A DNA stretch of 64,000 bases from Streptomyces lydicus (GCF_004125265.1 NZ_RDTE01000003.1:4340001-4404000), one strand, 5' to 3'. Shown: positions 27,828 through 36,764, counted from the stretch's first letter. Numbers and translations are program-made. The notes: generated by a model not told the origin, from the sequence alone.

Positions 27828-28976
27828 TCACCCCTCACCGCCCTCTTCCGCTCGGAAGACCGGAAGCTCCAACTCCTCGTCGACGCGCAGGAATGCCAGC
27901 CGTACCGGCATCCCGATCCGCACCTTGTCGGCGGGGACGCCCACCACATTGCTGACGATCCGCACCCCCTCCGCGAGCTCGATCAGCCCGACGGCGTAGG
28001 GGGCGGGCTCGTCCGTCCGGGGGCCGTCGGGGGCATCCATCCGGCGGCCGGGCGCCTCCCCTCCGTGCTCCGGCGCCGCAAAGGCCGGGAAAGACGGGTG
28101 GTGCATCACGACGTAGGAGAAGACCATCCCTCCGCCACTCGCCGCGACGGTGTCCCACTCCGCCGACCCGCAGCCATTGCACCCCGGCAACCAGGGGAAA
28201 CGCAGCGTCCGGCACTCCGTGCAGCGCTGGATCAGCAGCCGGTGCCCGGCGACGCCTTCCCAGAAGCCGGCGTTGTCACGGTTGACGACGGGGCGGGGCC
28301 GCCGGGCCCGGGGCTGCTGGGATACCTGCGGCTTCCGGCCGGCACCCTCCGACTGCTGAGGTTCCTGTGTCGGTGTCTGTGCCGGTGCCGGTGCGGGTGC
28401 CTGCGTCTGTACCGGTACCGGCGTCTGTACTGGTACCGGTATCTGTGCCGGTGCCTGTGCCTGCCTCCCCTCGGCCGTCTTGGGGGCCCGCACCGCCGGG
28501 GCGTACTTGAGGACCCGGAAGCGATGGGTGCCGGCCGGCTCGTCGTTCGCGCGGATGTCCATCCGCGTGGTGATGAAGTGCCCGGTCCCCAGCTTCGTGG
28601 TCTTGCGCTCCGACACCGACTCGATCACCGCGTCGAAGGTGATCCGGTCACCGGGGCGCAGCGGCCGCAGATACTCCTGCTCGCAGTCGGTGGCAACGAT
28701 GGAGGTGTACCCGGCGCCGTCCAGCAGCGCGGACAGTTCGCCGTACGCCCCCGAGCGGTCGGTGTGGCCGGAGAGGCCGCCCATCGTCCAGGCCTGCAGC
28801 ATGGCCGGCGGAGCGATGGCGTCCGGCCCCCGGTAGTCGGGGTTGGCGTCGCCCACGGCCTCGCACCAGTGCCGGATCATCGGCTCGTTGACCAGGTCCT
28901 TTCCCACGCCGGCGGTCCCGGTCGGCCGGCCCTCGTAGGCCCTGAGCTCCTCGTGGGTGAGCTGCACCTGACTCAT
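27828..28976 (-). CDS. MaoC-DUF35 fusion (ChsH2-type)
   Basis: 382 residues. N-terminal MaoC/hot-dog domain (~1-160: GKDLVNEPMIRHWCEAVGDA, YLRPLRPGDRITFDAVIES), a Pro/Gln/Val-rich linker built of short repeats (PVPVQT), then a DUF35 OB-fold with a rubredoxin-like zinc site CTECRTLRFPWLPGCNGCGS. In M. tuberculosis the DUF35 part of ChsH2 binds Ltp2. ATGA overlap with the upstream dehydrogenase gene. Confidence 0.9.
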   Translation of the reverse strand: MSQVQLTHEELRAYEGRPTGTAGVGKDLVNEPMIRHWCEAVGDANPDYRGPDAIAPPAMLQAWTMGGLSGHTDRSGAYGELSALLDGAGYTSIVATDCEQEYLRPLRPGDRITFDAVIESVSERKTTKLGTGHFITTRMDIRANDEPAGTHRFRVLKYAPAVRAPKTAEGRQAQAPAQIPVPVQTPVPVQTQAPAPAPAQTPTQEPQQSEGAGRKPQVSQQPRARRPRPVVNRDNAGFWEGVAGHRLLIQRCTECRTLRFPWLPGCNGCGSAEWDTVAASGGGMVFSYVVMHHPSFPAFAAPEHGGEAPGRRMDAPDGPRTDEPAPYAVGLIELAEGVRIVSNVVGVPADKVRIGMPVRLAFLRVDEELELPVFRAEEGGEG

Positions 28977-30163
28977 CGCCGCCCCCTCCGCTTCCCCAGC
29001 CGCATCCCCAGCCGCATCGACGCAACGATCTCCCGCTGGACTTCGCTCACTCCGCCCCCGAAGGTGTTGATCTGCGCCGCGCGGTTCATCCGCTCCAGCT
29101 CGCCGTCCCCGAAGGCGCCCGGCGAACCGGCCCGCACCAGGGCGGCATCGCCCACCACCTCCTGGCACATCCGGTAGACCTCGACGGCACTCTCCGTCCC
29201 GGCGAACTTTACGCCGGCAGCGTCGCCGGGCCCGAGTGTCCCGGCGCCCACGTCACCGACCAACCGCCAGTTCAGCAGCCGGGTGGCGGCCAGCCGGGCG
29301 TGCGCCTCGGCGAGCCGCGACCGCACCCATGGACGGTCGGCGGGCCGCTCACCGGTCACCGCATCCGGCGTACGGGCATGGGCCAGCGCCGCCTCGAAGG
29401 CATCCTCGGCCTGCATACCGATCGCCGCCAACGCCACGCGCTCATGGTTGAGTTGGTGCGTGATCAGCTGCCAGCCGGCGTTCTCCTCCCCTACGAGGTT
29501 CCCTGCCGGGACGCGGATGTCGTCGTAGTAGGTGGCGGTGGTCGTCAGCCCGCCGACCGTCTCGATCGGCGTCCAGGAGAAACCGGGGGCGTCGGTGGGC
29601 ACGAGGATGATCGAGATGCCCTGGTGCCGGGGGGCGTCGGGATCGGTGCGGCAGGCGAGCCAGATCCAGTCGGCGCGGTGGGCGTTGCTGGTGAAGCTCT
29701 TGGCACCGTTGATCAGCCAGTGGTCGCCATCGCCCGTCCCGCTCGCCGTGCCTCTGGTCGCGCGGGTGCGGAGCGCGGCGAGGTCGGTGCCGGCCTCGGG
29801 TTCCGTATAGCCGATCGCGAAGACGAGCTCACCACTGAGGATCCGCGGCAGGAAGTAGTCCTTCTGGCGCCGGGTGCCGTATTTCATCAGGGTCGGGCCG
29901 ACGGTGTTGAGAGTGACCATCGAGACGGGGGCGCCCGCGCGGTACGCCTCGTCGAAGAAGACGAACTGTTCGTCGGCGCCGCGCCCCTGCCCTCCGTACT
30001 CGGTCGGCCACCCCAGCCCCAGCATGCCGTCGGCGCCGATCCGGCGGAGCACCGCCCGCTGCTGGACCGGATCCTCGACCGGTCCGTCCGGCAGCACCTC
30101 GCGGAAGTACGAACGGAGTTCGGTGCGCAGCTGCTCCTGGCGCGCGGTGGGGGCGAGGTGCAC
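28973..30163 (-). CDS. Acyl-CoA dehydrogenase (ChsE-type subunit), first gene of igr-like operon
   Basis: 396 residues: GADGMLGLGWPTEYGGQGRG, FAIGYTEPEAGTDLAALRTR (FAD/substrate motif), WLINGAKSFTSNAHRADWIW, and INTFGGGVSEVQREIVASMR at the C-terminus. GTG start with GGGGAG ~8 nt upstream. The gene is preceded by an 18-bp perfect palindrome likely to be its operator. Partner of the second dehydrogenase three genes of operon later; together they would desaturate a branched or sterol side-chain acyl-CoA. Confidence 0.88.
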   Translation of the reverse strand: MHLAPTARQEQLRTELRSYFREVLPDGPVEDPVQQRAVLRRIGADGMLGLGWPTEYGGQGRGADEQFVFFDEAYRAGAPVSMVTLNTVGPTLMKYGTRRQKDYFLPRILSGELVFAIGYTEPEAGTDLAALRTRATRGTASGTGDGDHWLINGAKSFTSNAHRADWIWLACRTDPDAPRHQGISIILVPTDAPGFSWTPIETVGGLTTTATYYDDIRVPAGNLVGEENAGWQLITHQLNHERVALAAIGMQAEDAFEAALAHARTPDAVTGERPADRPWVRSRLAEAHARLAATRLLNWRLVGDVGAGTLGPGDAAGVKFAGTESAVEVYRMCQEVVGDAALVRAGSPGAFGDGELERMNRAAQINTFGGGVSEVQREIVASMRLGMRLGKRRGRR

Positions 30164-30244
30164 GTCGGCGGCTCCCCTTCTGGTGGCCGTACGTCCGGTG
30201 CACAGGGACCCGGCGGACGAACGCGGAGTCCCGGCACACGAACG

Positions 30245-30285
30245 AGCGAGCGGGTTTCTGACTGTCCGTCAGAAACCCGCTCGCT
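30245..30285. promoter_or_regulatory. 18-bp perfect inverted repeat upstream of igr-like operon
   Basis: AGCGAGCGGGTTTCTGAC and its exact complement flank TGTCC. The inner part TTCTGAC-N5-GTCAGAA looks like a TetR-type operator; the extended GC stem could also terminate the upstream secreted-protein gene. It lies 82 bp before the dehydrogenase start. Both roles are possible. Confidence 0.65.
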
Positions 30286-30390
30286 GTCAAGGTCGGCGCA
30301 GTGAACCCCGGAGAAGCCCCATTCTCTCCGTGCCGCCCCTGACGTATCACCCCTCGGTCAGCCGCCGCCTCCCCCTTGCGGCGGGCCGGA

Positions 30391-30696
30391 TCACCAGAGG
30401 TTGGTGAAGTTGACGGTGGCGTTGGTCTGGTCGATACGCGTGGGGCCGGAGCCGTTCACGCTCGCGGTGTTGTTCTGATTGGAGGCGCCGGCACCATTGG
30501 CGACCTGCTGACCGGTGGTGGAGTTGCCGAAGTTGCTGCCTCCGACACCGGTTCCCGTCTGACTCGTCGCCGCCGAGCTCGACCCGCCCGTCGCGAAGCC
30601 GCCGTTGTCGGCCTGCGCCACGCCCGTGAAGAGTGCGGCCGCGAAAGGCAGTGCGGCAGCAACGGCGATGACGCGGGCGGTACGGGTACTTGCCAT
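30391..30696 (-). CDS. Small secreted Ser/Asn/Gly-rich protein
   Basis: 101 residues: signal peptide (MASTRTARVIAVAAALPFAA, cut near AQA at 26-28) and a ~73-residue mature chain rich in Ser, Asn, Gln, Gly and Thr without cysteine, with an aggregation-prone look (ANGAGASNQNNTASVNGSG). Strong ribosome site AGGAGGAAG 6 nt before the ATG. Could be a surface or matrix protein; no family recognised. A 9-bp repeat array occupies its upstream region. Confidence 0.75.
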   Translation of the reverse strand: MASTRTARVIAVAAALPFAAALFTGVAQADNGGFATGGSSSAATSQTGTGVGGSNFGNSTTGQQVANGAGASNQNNTASVNGSGPTRIDQTNATVNFTNLW

Positions 30697-30725
30697 GTCT
30701 CTTCCTCCTACGGAACACGACTACT

Positions 30726-30860
30726 GGATCGCTCGGGCCACCGGGATCGCTGGGATCGGTCGGGTTTCCTGGATCGTTCGGACCACTCGGATCGCTTGAG
30801 TCGCTTGGATCGTTTGGGCTGCTTGGATCGCTTGGGCTGCTCGGCCTGCTTGATTCGATA
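30726..30860. repeat. 9-bp tandem repeat, about 15 units
   Basis: Consensus GGATCGCTT/C repeated head-to-tail with no indels over 135 bp, starting 30 bp upstream of the secreted-protein gene. Being a multiple of 3 it keeps reading frames open on both strands (a GSLG repeat on plus, a PKRSK-like repeat on minus), neither of which I believe is a gene. The rest of 30697-31195 shows no gene. Confidence 0.9.
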
Positions 30861-31195
30861 TTCGATATTCAGTGTTCGGTGGAACTCCGTTTGTTCACCG
30901 GGCAGTTGGCCGACCGCCACGATGCTTGCTTCGACGTCGCGCACTCAGGCTTGCCCAGCAATACCCGGCGGACCCGCCACGAAGAGCCGATTCCCCCGCA
31001 AGCATGAGGAACCCCGGGTAAACCCCGGCCGACGCACGACCTCCCCACCGGCAGCCCCTCGCCGGCACAGCACCCCGCCACGCCCGCCCGCCACACGTCC
31101 GTGCGCCCCACACGCCTGGCCGCCACAACCGGCGCACGGGCCGGTTCGCACACGCCCCCCTTCCCTTTCTCGAACATTCGTACGAAAATAGATCC

Positions 31196-32500
31196 ATGGC
31201 TTTGCACCGCCGCCATGGACGCCCCACCGAAACACCGCCCGGAACGCCAACCAGCAGACCGACCGCCCCGCCGGCCACCGGAACACCGGCCTGCACACCG
31301 AATACCGGCAGACCGGCCGCCCTGCCGAACGCCGACGCACCGGCCCGCACACCGAACACCGACAGCCCCAGACCCGTCGGCCCACCGGACACCGCGACGC
31401 CGGCCGACCCACCGACGGAGGTCCGATCCGCGCCGCCGAACGAGGACCGGCCCGAGGCACCACCGGAGGAATGGCCTGAAGCGCCACCGCCCGAGGCAAC
31501 GCCCGAGGACCGACCCAAGGCACCGCCCCTCGCCCTCCGCCCCACTGGTGCCACCGAGCCCACCCATCCCACCGAGCCCACCGATACGCACGCCACCGAT
31601 ACGCACGCCACAGATGCGCATGCCACTGATGCACACGCCACGGCCCTCGCCCACGCCCTCCTTGCCGCCGAGCGCGGCTACCCCGTCTTCCCGCTGACCC
31701 GCAACAAGCTTCCGGCCCTCCGGTCCCCGCACCGCGGGCATCCCAAGGTCCCGCCCTGCCGCGGCGAGTGCGGCCGGCTCGGGCACGGCGTACACGACGC
31801 GAGTACGGACCCGCTCACCGTCCGCCGTATGTTCGCCGCCGCCCCTTGGGCCACCGGTTACGGCCTCGCCTGCGGACGGCCCCCGCATCACCTCATCGGC
31901 ATCGACCTCGACACCAAACACGGCGCCGACGGCCTGACCGCCCTCCGCTTCCTCGCCGAACAGCACGGCTTCCCGATCCCGCCCACGATCACGGTCCGCA
32001 CCCCCAGCGGCGGCCGCCACCTCTGGCTCACCGGCCCGCCGTCCCCCGTCATTGCGAATTCGGCCGGCCGGCTCGCACCCGGCATCGATATCCGCGGCGC
32101 GGGCGGCTACCTCGTGGGCCCCGGCTCGCTCACCGTCCACGGGCACTACGCCCTGGCACCGGACGCGCCGCAGCGTCCCGCCCCCGTACCGGACGCCCTG
32201 CTCACGCTCCTCACGGCCCCGCCCCCGTCCGCCCGCCGCGAGCGCCCGCCCGGCATCCCGCCCCAGCCGGCCGCGGCGCTCGTACGCTTCGTCCGCGCCT
32301 CCCCGGCCGGCCAGCGCAACGCCCGCCTCTTCTGGGCCGCCTGCCGCGCCGACGAGTCCGGCCTCGGCCAGGAACTCGCCGCCCGCCTGACAGAGGCCGC
32401 CCGCCACACCGGCCTCTCAGCACAGGAAGCGCGCGCCACAATCGCCTCGGCAGCCCGCCACCGGCAGGAGCAGGGGGGCGGCGGGCACAGAAGCCCGTAG
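31196..32500 (+). CDS. Bifunctional DNA primase/polymerase (prim-pol) domain protein
   Basis: 434 residues. C-terminal ~290 residues form the prim-pol domain (LLAAERGYPVFPLTRNKLPA, GYGLACGRPPHHLIGIDLDT with the catalytic D-x-D, TITVRTPSGGRHLWLTGPP, GIDIRGAGGYLVGPGS). The preceding ~140 residues are a Pro/Thr-rich low-complexity extension ending in four DTHAT-type repeats; the true start could be further in. Actinobacterial homologues are often chromosomal and of unclear role; no helicase lies next to it. Converges with the methyltransferase gene. Confidence 0.85.
   Translation: MALHRRHGRPTETPPGTPTSRPTAPPATGTPACTPNTGRPAALPNADAPARTPNTDSPRPVGPPDTATPADPPTEVRSAPPNEDRPEAPPEEWPEAPPPEATPEDRPKAPPLALRPTGATEPTHPTEPTDTHATDTHATDAHATDAHATALAHALLAAERGYPVFPLTRNKLPALRSPHRGHPKVPPCRGECGRLGHGVHDASTDPLTVRRMFAAAPWATGYGLACGRPPHHLIGIDLDTKHGADGLTALRFLAEQHGFPIPPTITVRTPSGGRHLWLTGPPSPVIANSAGRLAPGIDIRGAGGYLVGPGSLTVHGHYALAPDAPQRPAPVPDALLTLLTAPPPSARRERPPGIPPQPAAALVRFVRASPAGQRNARLFWAACRADESGLGQELAARLTEAARHTGLSAQEARATIASAARHRQEQGGGGHRSP
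31583..31642 (+). repeat. Four 15-bp tandem repeats in the prim-pol gene
   Basis: Units GATACGCACGCCACC and variants encode DTHAT, DTHAT, DAHAT, DAHAT just before the prim-pol domain. Confidence 0.9.
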
Positions 32501-32571
32501 GGGAAAGCGGTGGAGGGACGATAGAGACAGAGGGAGGACGGAGGAGGGAAGAGGGAGGATGACACAGAAGC

Positions 32572-33330
32572 TCAGCTCTGACGCGCCTCCATCAAAAACC
32601 GGGTCGTATGCGCCACAAACACCCCCTCCGTACGGATCAACTCGTCCAACTCCCGCAAACGCTGCCGGAATTGCGCCACCGTGAACCCGGGAACCATCCA
32701 CACCACCTTGCGCAAGAAGTAGATGACCGCCCCGATGTCGAAGAACTCGGTCCGCAGCGACTCCGCACGCAGATCGACCACCTCCAGGCCGGCTGCCTCC
32801 GCCGCCCGGCGCGCGTCCTCGGGGTGACGGGCCCGCCGGACGTGCTCCGGCTGCGGCCCCAGAAAGTACTCGACCAGCTCGAACACGCTCGCCGGTCCGA
32901 CCTGCTGGGAGAAGTACGTACCCCCGGGCCGCAGCACCCGGGCGATCTCCTCCCACCACACGGTCACCGGATGACGACTCGTCACCAGGTCGAACGCCGC
33001 ATCACCGAACGGCAGCGGCGGCTCATCCTCGTCGGCCACCACGACCGCGCCGAGTGGATGCAACAGCTCGGTGGCCTTGGCGACATTGGGCGGCCAGGAC
33101 TCTGTCGCCACCATCACCGGCGGTAGCTTCGCCGCCCCGGCGAGCACTTCACCGCCACCCGTCTGGATGTCCAGCGCCGCCGACGCCCGCGCCAACCGCT
33201 CACTCATCGCCCGCTGATAGCCCCACGAGGGCCGCTCTTCCGTGGCCCGCCCCGCCAGCCACGAGAAGTCCCACCCCTCGACCGACACGGCATCGGCTTC
33301 GGCCACCAGCTCCTCAAAGGATCGCGTCAT
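32572..33330 (-). CDS. SAM-dependent class I methyltransferase
   Basis: 252 residues. Motif I is divergent (LDIQTGGGEVLAGA), followed by AVVVADEDEPPLPFGDAAFD, LVTSRHPVTVWWEEIARVLR and PGGTYFSQQVGP; the C-terminal part resembles methyltransferases annotated as class I small-molecule enzymes. Start ATG 33330. The neighbour upstream is a GNAT gene on the same strand with ~110 bp between. Substrate unknown. Confidence 0.87.
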   Translation of the reverse strand: MTRSFEELVAEADAVSVEGWDFSWLAGRATEERPSWGYQRAMSERLARASAALDIQTGGGEVLAGAAKLPPVMVATESWPPNVAKATELLHPLGAVVVADEDEPPLPFGDAAFDLVTSRHPVTVWWEEIARVLRPGGTYFSQQVGPASVFELVEYFLGPQPEHVRRARHPEDARRAAEAAGLEVVDLRAESLRTEFFDIGAVIYFLRKVVWMVPGFTVAQFRQRLRELDELIRTEGVFVAHTTRFLMEARQS

Positions 33331-33437
33331 CCCCCCACACTCACCGCCGCGAACCCACCTGGCCACCGATTTATCCCCGGCCGCGCCCCGATGCGCGCCC
33401 CGACTTCCCCCCACCCTCCGCCACCCTCCCCCTTCCT

Positions 33438-33902
33438 CTAATCAACCACCACAAATTCGAGCTCCGGACGGTCCCACCTCACTGCCGGCGGATCCGCAGG
33501 CACCGTTCCGACCAACCTGGCGCCCACACTGCGGTAAAAGCCCTCGGCAGGCGGATGCGAAACCACCCGCACCTTGTCGATCCCGGCGCTCCGCGCCTCC
33601 CCCAGCATGTGCTCCACCAGTCGGCGCCCGATGCCGTACCCCTGCGCCTGGTCCGACACAAACATCAAGTCCAGCTCGGCCGGCTCCACCATCAGCGAAT
33701 AGAACCCCACCACCCGCTCGCCGCCGCCCTCCTCCTCGCCGGACAGGTCCTCCACGGCGACAAAGACCCGGTGCGCCACGATGTAATCCGGCCCCACCCG
33801 ATACCCCTCGACCATCGAGGAGTAACGCCCCTCATAAGCCCGAGATCTCCGCACCAGCCGGGTGAGCCGCCCCGCATCCCGCTCCTCGGCCCGCCGGATC
33901 AC
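33438..33902 (-). CDS. GNAT-family N-acetyltransferase
   Basis: 154 residues: VIRRAEERDAGRLTRLVRRS start, VVGFYSLMVEPAELDLMFVS, and the acetyl-CoA loop DQAQGYGIGRRLVEHMLGEA. Start placed at GTG 33902 because GGGGG lies 6 nt upstream and the domain begins there; GTG 33905 and ATG 33932 are alternatives. Substrate unknown. Confidence 0.88.
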   Translation of the reverse strand: MIRRAEERDAGRLTRLVRRSRAYEGRYSSMVEGYRVGPDYIVAHRVFVAVEDLSGEEEGGGERVVGFYSLMVEPAELDLMFVSDQAQGYGIGRRLVEHMLGEARSAGIDKVRVVSHPPAEGFYRSVGARLVGTVPADPPAVRWDRPELEFVVVD

Positions 33903-34137
33903 CACATTCCCCCGCCGCGCCCCACGCACCATCCCGGCCCTACGCGCACCCACGGCAACCTCTCCCCTTTCCCCACACCCCGACGGCAATTCAATTCAAA
34001 TAAGTCACATTCCCCATCACCACTCTACCGCACAAGAAAAACCCCATCACCAAACTCGCCACAATCCCCTCCCTCCTGACGGACGAGAAACGCCCCCTTC
34101 CCCCAGAACGAGCGATAATCAGCGCGCCAAAAATGCA

Positions 34138-34752
34138 TCAGGAATGAGATTGAAGAGCAGCCCTGACCTTCTCCCTGATCCCTTTCTCCCCCACGACAAC
34201 GGAAACAGAACGCTCCGCACTCGTCGGCTTGATCACGTCAAGCGAACCCCGATGCTTCAACTCCTTGGACACATTCGGAGACCGGAACTTCACCACCATC
34301 GCATCCTTCCCACAGGAAAGAGATGCCCAGGTGCCACCCGACCCGTTAGCCGAAGTATCCGAGTAGGGCCCATAGGGAAGGTCGGCAGCACCTTGAGTGC
34401 CATCTTTCGGCCAAGTGTCGAGCACGTGAATGGAAAGGTTCTTCTGGTCGCCCTCACGAGTCGTCGCCAGACCGCATCTCCGCCCCGCGACGTAAACAAC
34501 GATCCGGTCGGCCCCATTGCGGACTTCCCCGATCACCTTCCGCTCCTCCGGTCCGCTCAAACTGTCCTGCTCGGACAGCAGATCGTCCTGCAGGTCGACC
34601 TTCGGAAGCTGATGCAGCCGCGAAGGCCCCGCGGAATCCGACGCGGGGAGGGCGGAACGCTTACCTTCACCCTCCCCTGATGTACATGCCACGCACGCCA
34701 GCAACACAGCAGACCCGACAACCGCATATTGATATTGAGCCAGACGTCTCAC
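34138..34752 (-). CDS. Secreted lipoprotein of unknown function
   Basis: 204 residues with a lipoprotein signal (AVVGSAVLLACVACTSG; Cys at 20 or 23). The mature part has two more cysteines (RRCG, LSCG) and a mixed alpha/beta look. GTG start with GGGGG 7 nt upstream. Isolated between AT-richer intergenic stretches; no family recognised. The preceding 34753-35047 contains nothing I can identify. Confidence 0.75.
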   Translation of the reverse strand: MRRLAQYQYAVVGSAVLLACVACTSGEGEGKRSALPASDSAGPSRLHQLPKVDLQDDLLSEQDSLSGPEERKVIGEVRNGADRIVVYVAGRRCGLATTREGDQKNLSIHVLDTWPKDGTQGAADLPYGPYSDTSANGSGGTWASLSCGKDAMVVKFRSPNVSKELKHRGSLDVIKPTSAERSVSVVVGEKGIREKVRAALQSHS

Positions 34753-35047
34753 CGGCGAACCCCCATAACACTGAACATCAGATCAGCCCGCCCACCGCAT
34801 GAAGCGCATTCCGAAACACTCCACACAAATCCACCTGTACCCCTTACCCATCCCAGCAAATATCGCAATGGGAATAGCTCCTGCCCAGGAGATCCCTGGT
34901 CAGCGGCCGTTCCTCATATCCGTCAGAAGTTCCCCGTAGCAGCCCACTTGAATGACCGCGCCGGGCACTCCCCCGCCCAGGGCACCGCCCGGCGACCTGC
35001 GAGTACCGGCCCGTTGACCGCACCCGTGACGAGCTCCACCCGGTTCT

Positions 35048-35356
35048 TCAGCCCCGCGGTCCGCGCCGCTGCAAGTAGAACTGGGCAGTTCCCTCCACCC
35101 CCATGTACGGGAGGTGCATGATCCTCCCGTCCTCCTTGCCGATGACAGCGCATCCCACCGCGGGCGGCGGCTGCGAGGGCGAGGCGGCAGGCGGGAACTG
35201 GTCCGGCAGGATGACGTACCCGTGGCTGAATTCCCGAGCGATCAGCCCCCCGGCACTGCCGTCGGGCCGACGCCAGCCGTAGTGGGGACGAGCCATCTCC
35301 ACGGCCTCCTCCGGAGTCCTGGGGCCCACGGGTGAGGGGGTGTTCATATTGCTCAT
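35048..35356 (-). CDS. YrhB / immunity-protein-35-like small protein
   Basis: 102 residues: EEAVEMARPHYGWRRPDG ... REFSHGYVILPDQ ... AVGCAVIGKEDGRIMHLPYM. The pattern (helix, tryptophan, GYV strand, then an internal K-x-D-G-R-I hairpin) resembles YrhB/Imm35 proteins, which protect against polymorphic toxins. AAGGAG is 5 nt before the ATG. No toxin gene adjoins, so it would be an orphan immunity gene if the assignment is right. The gap 35357-35699 shows no gene. Confidence 0.6.
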   Translation of the reverse strand: MSNMNTPSPVGPRTPEEAVEMARPHYGWRRPDGSAGGLIAREFSHGYVILPDQFPPAASPSQPPPAVGCAVIGKEDGRIMHLPYMGVEGTAQFYLQRRGPRG

Positions 35357-35699
35357 CGAAACTCCTTCATGCAGAAGATGCGCCTCCTCCCGCCGCCGGC
35401 CGCGCGGAGTCGCACGCAAACGATCTTCACCGTACGGCGATCCGCCGGGCAACCCGAGTGCCGGACCGGGGCCTGATCCATCGCCCACGCCCCCAACGGC
35501 GCCCACCTGACAACCCACCCAGGCCGAGTGAGCCCCAACTGGTGCGATGCGCACCACATAAGAAGTTCGAACATCCGGGCCCTACTGCATACGAGGGCGC
35601 AGGACAAGAGGGCCCGGCGGGCTGCGGAGGACCGTGAACGTACGCTGCCGCTGATGTCAGCTCTAGATGCCAGGCCAGGTGCAGATATCCGGTGTGATG

Positions 35700-35924
35700 T
35701 CAGGCAAGCCGAGGCACGATGGCCAGCGCGCGGTAGTCGTACCCATCCTGCTTGAAGCCGGGGGCTTCCCAAGTGAGGTCGACTTGTTGTCCGGGCGACA
35801 GCGAGCGGAAGCCGGCCATCTGAACGTCGGAGAAGTGCGCAAAGCAGCCGCCGGGTGTCTCAGGGGAGTCGAGCACGCCCCAGCCTTCCTCGTCACGCCA
35901 CTCACGGACCGTCGCAGTAACCAT
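35700..35924 (-). CDS. Cold-shock-domain-like small protein
   Basis: 74 residues: VTATVREWRDEEGWGVLDSP (RNP1-like GWGVL) and CFAHFSDV (RNP2-like) followed by LSPGQQVDLTWEAPGF. It is a divergent CspA-type OB-fold that may bind single-stranded nucleic acid. Lacks a clear ribosome site. Confidence 0.78.
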   Translation of the reverse strand: MVTATVREWRDEEGWGVLDSPETPGGCFAHFSDVQMAGFRSLSPGQQVDLTWEAPGFKQDGYDYRALAIVPRLA

Positions 35925-36051
35925 GGGCGAACGCTACGCGGGATCTATCGGCGCCGATGCATACTCCGCACACGGCCATCGTCCGCCCCCTCCCCGCGAT
36001 TTCTCGGTAGTTCGGGCACGACAGAACTCGGTGGCCGGTAAAACCCTTCGA

Positions 36052-36336
36052 TCAATCTCCAGCGCTGGCAGAAATCTGGTAATCAAGGCCTGGATCAGGC
36101 GGGCCGCATTGCAGGATCTCTTCCACTGCGGTCCAGACGTCAAGAGGTACGTCATAGCAGTAGATCATCCAGGGATCGTCGGCATCCGGGGCGATCACCT
36201 CACGAATCTTGATGATCTCCTCCCGGCCGATGGCACGCTGCGTACGCAAGAACTCGTCCTGCTTGCTGTAACCGTCCAACGACCACGCGACGTGCGGCTC
36301 TTCCCCCACCATGATCTCAGCGTAAGGGGATGCCAC
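36052..36336 (-). CDS. Small acidic protein of unknown function
   Basis: 94 residues from GTG 36336, starting MASPYAEIMVGEEPHVAWSL; acidic, no signal peptide, contains DDPWMIYCYDVPLDVWTAVE. Similar small proteins occur in Streptomyces near immunity-type genes. The start has only a weak site (GAGAAG). The following 36337-36705 shows no gene apart from a hairpin next to the att site. Confidence 0.55.
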   Translation of the reverse strand: MASPYAEIMVGEEPHVAWSLDGYSKQDEFLRTQRAIGREEIIKIREVIAPDADDPWMIYCYDVPLDVWTAVEEILQCGPPDPGLDYQISASAGD

Positions 36337-36705
36337 ATAAGTTCGCTTCTCGATTCCCGGGCATTGGCTGGCCAGGCTCCCTGCCTGGGTTGGGCCGCGA
36401 GACCGGCGCTCCGGCCAGGCAGGCCGGCATGGGCGGGCCGCCGTATCGCCACCGTCACGAATACGGGCGCGTAAGCGGACCGGCCCCTGATCCGTGGCTC
36501 AGGGGGAGGTATCTGCTGCCGCGATGTGGCCGAGCCCGTCATGGGCGCTCCGCTCAGTTCCCCACCGGCGTGGCATAGATGCTCGTGCCCCATGTGTGCC
36601 CGATCTGACGGGAAACCACGGGGAACACAGGGCATCGTCGGGCCGTACGCAGGGAACCGGCCCCCGACCAATGTCGCTGGTCAAGAGCCGGTTCCGTTAC
36701 CTCAT

Positions 36706-36764
36706 CTGCGGAGGCTGTGGGATTTGAACCCACGGTGACGTTGCCGCCACGACAGTTTTCAAGA
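36706..36764 (-). other. attachment site copy (truncated tRNA-Ser 3' part)
   Basis: Exact 59-bp copy of the tRNA-Ser region from the anticodon loop to the 3' end. The sequence beyond it (AGCGTTCCGG) no longer matches, so this is a dead tRNA fragment. A GGCCCCCGACC / GGTCAAGAGCC hairpin lies just left, at about 36659-36690. Confidence 0.92.

Noticed and set aside
30708-30944. Basic PKRSK-type repeat frame on the minus strand
   Set aside because: Same 9-bp repeat array read in the other direction; no ribosome site, ends 12 bp before a real start codon.
30690-31007. Collagen-like Gly-Ser-Leu-Gly repeat frame over the 9-bp repeats
   Set aside because: Created by a repeat length that is a multiple of three; it has no ribosome site and runs antisense over the start of a real gene.
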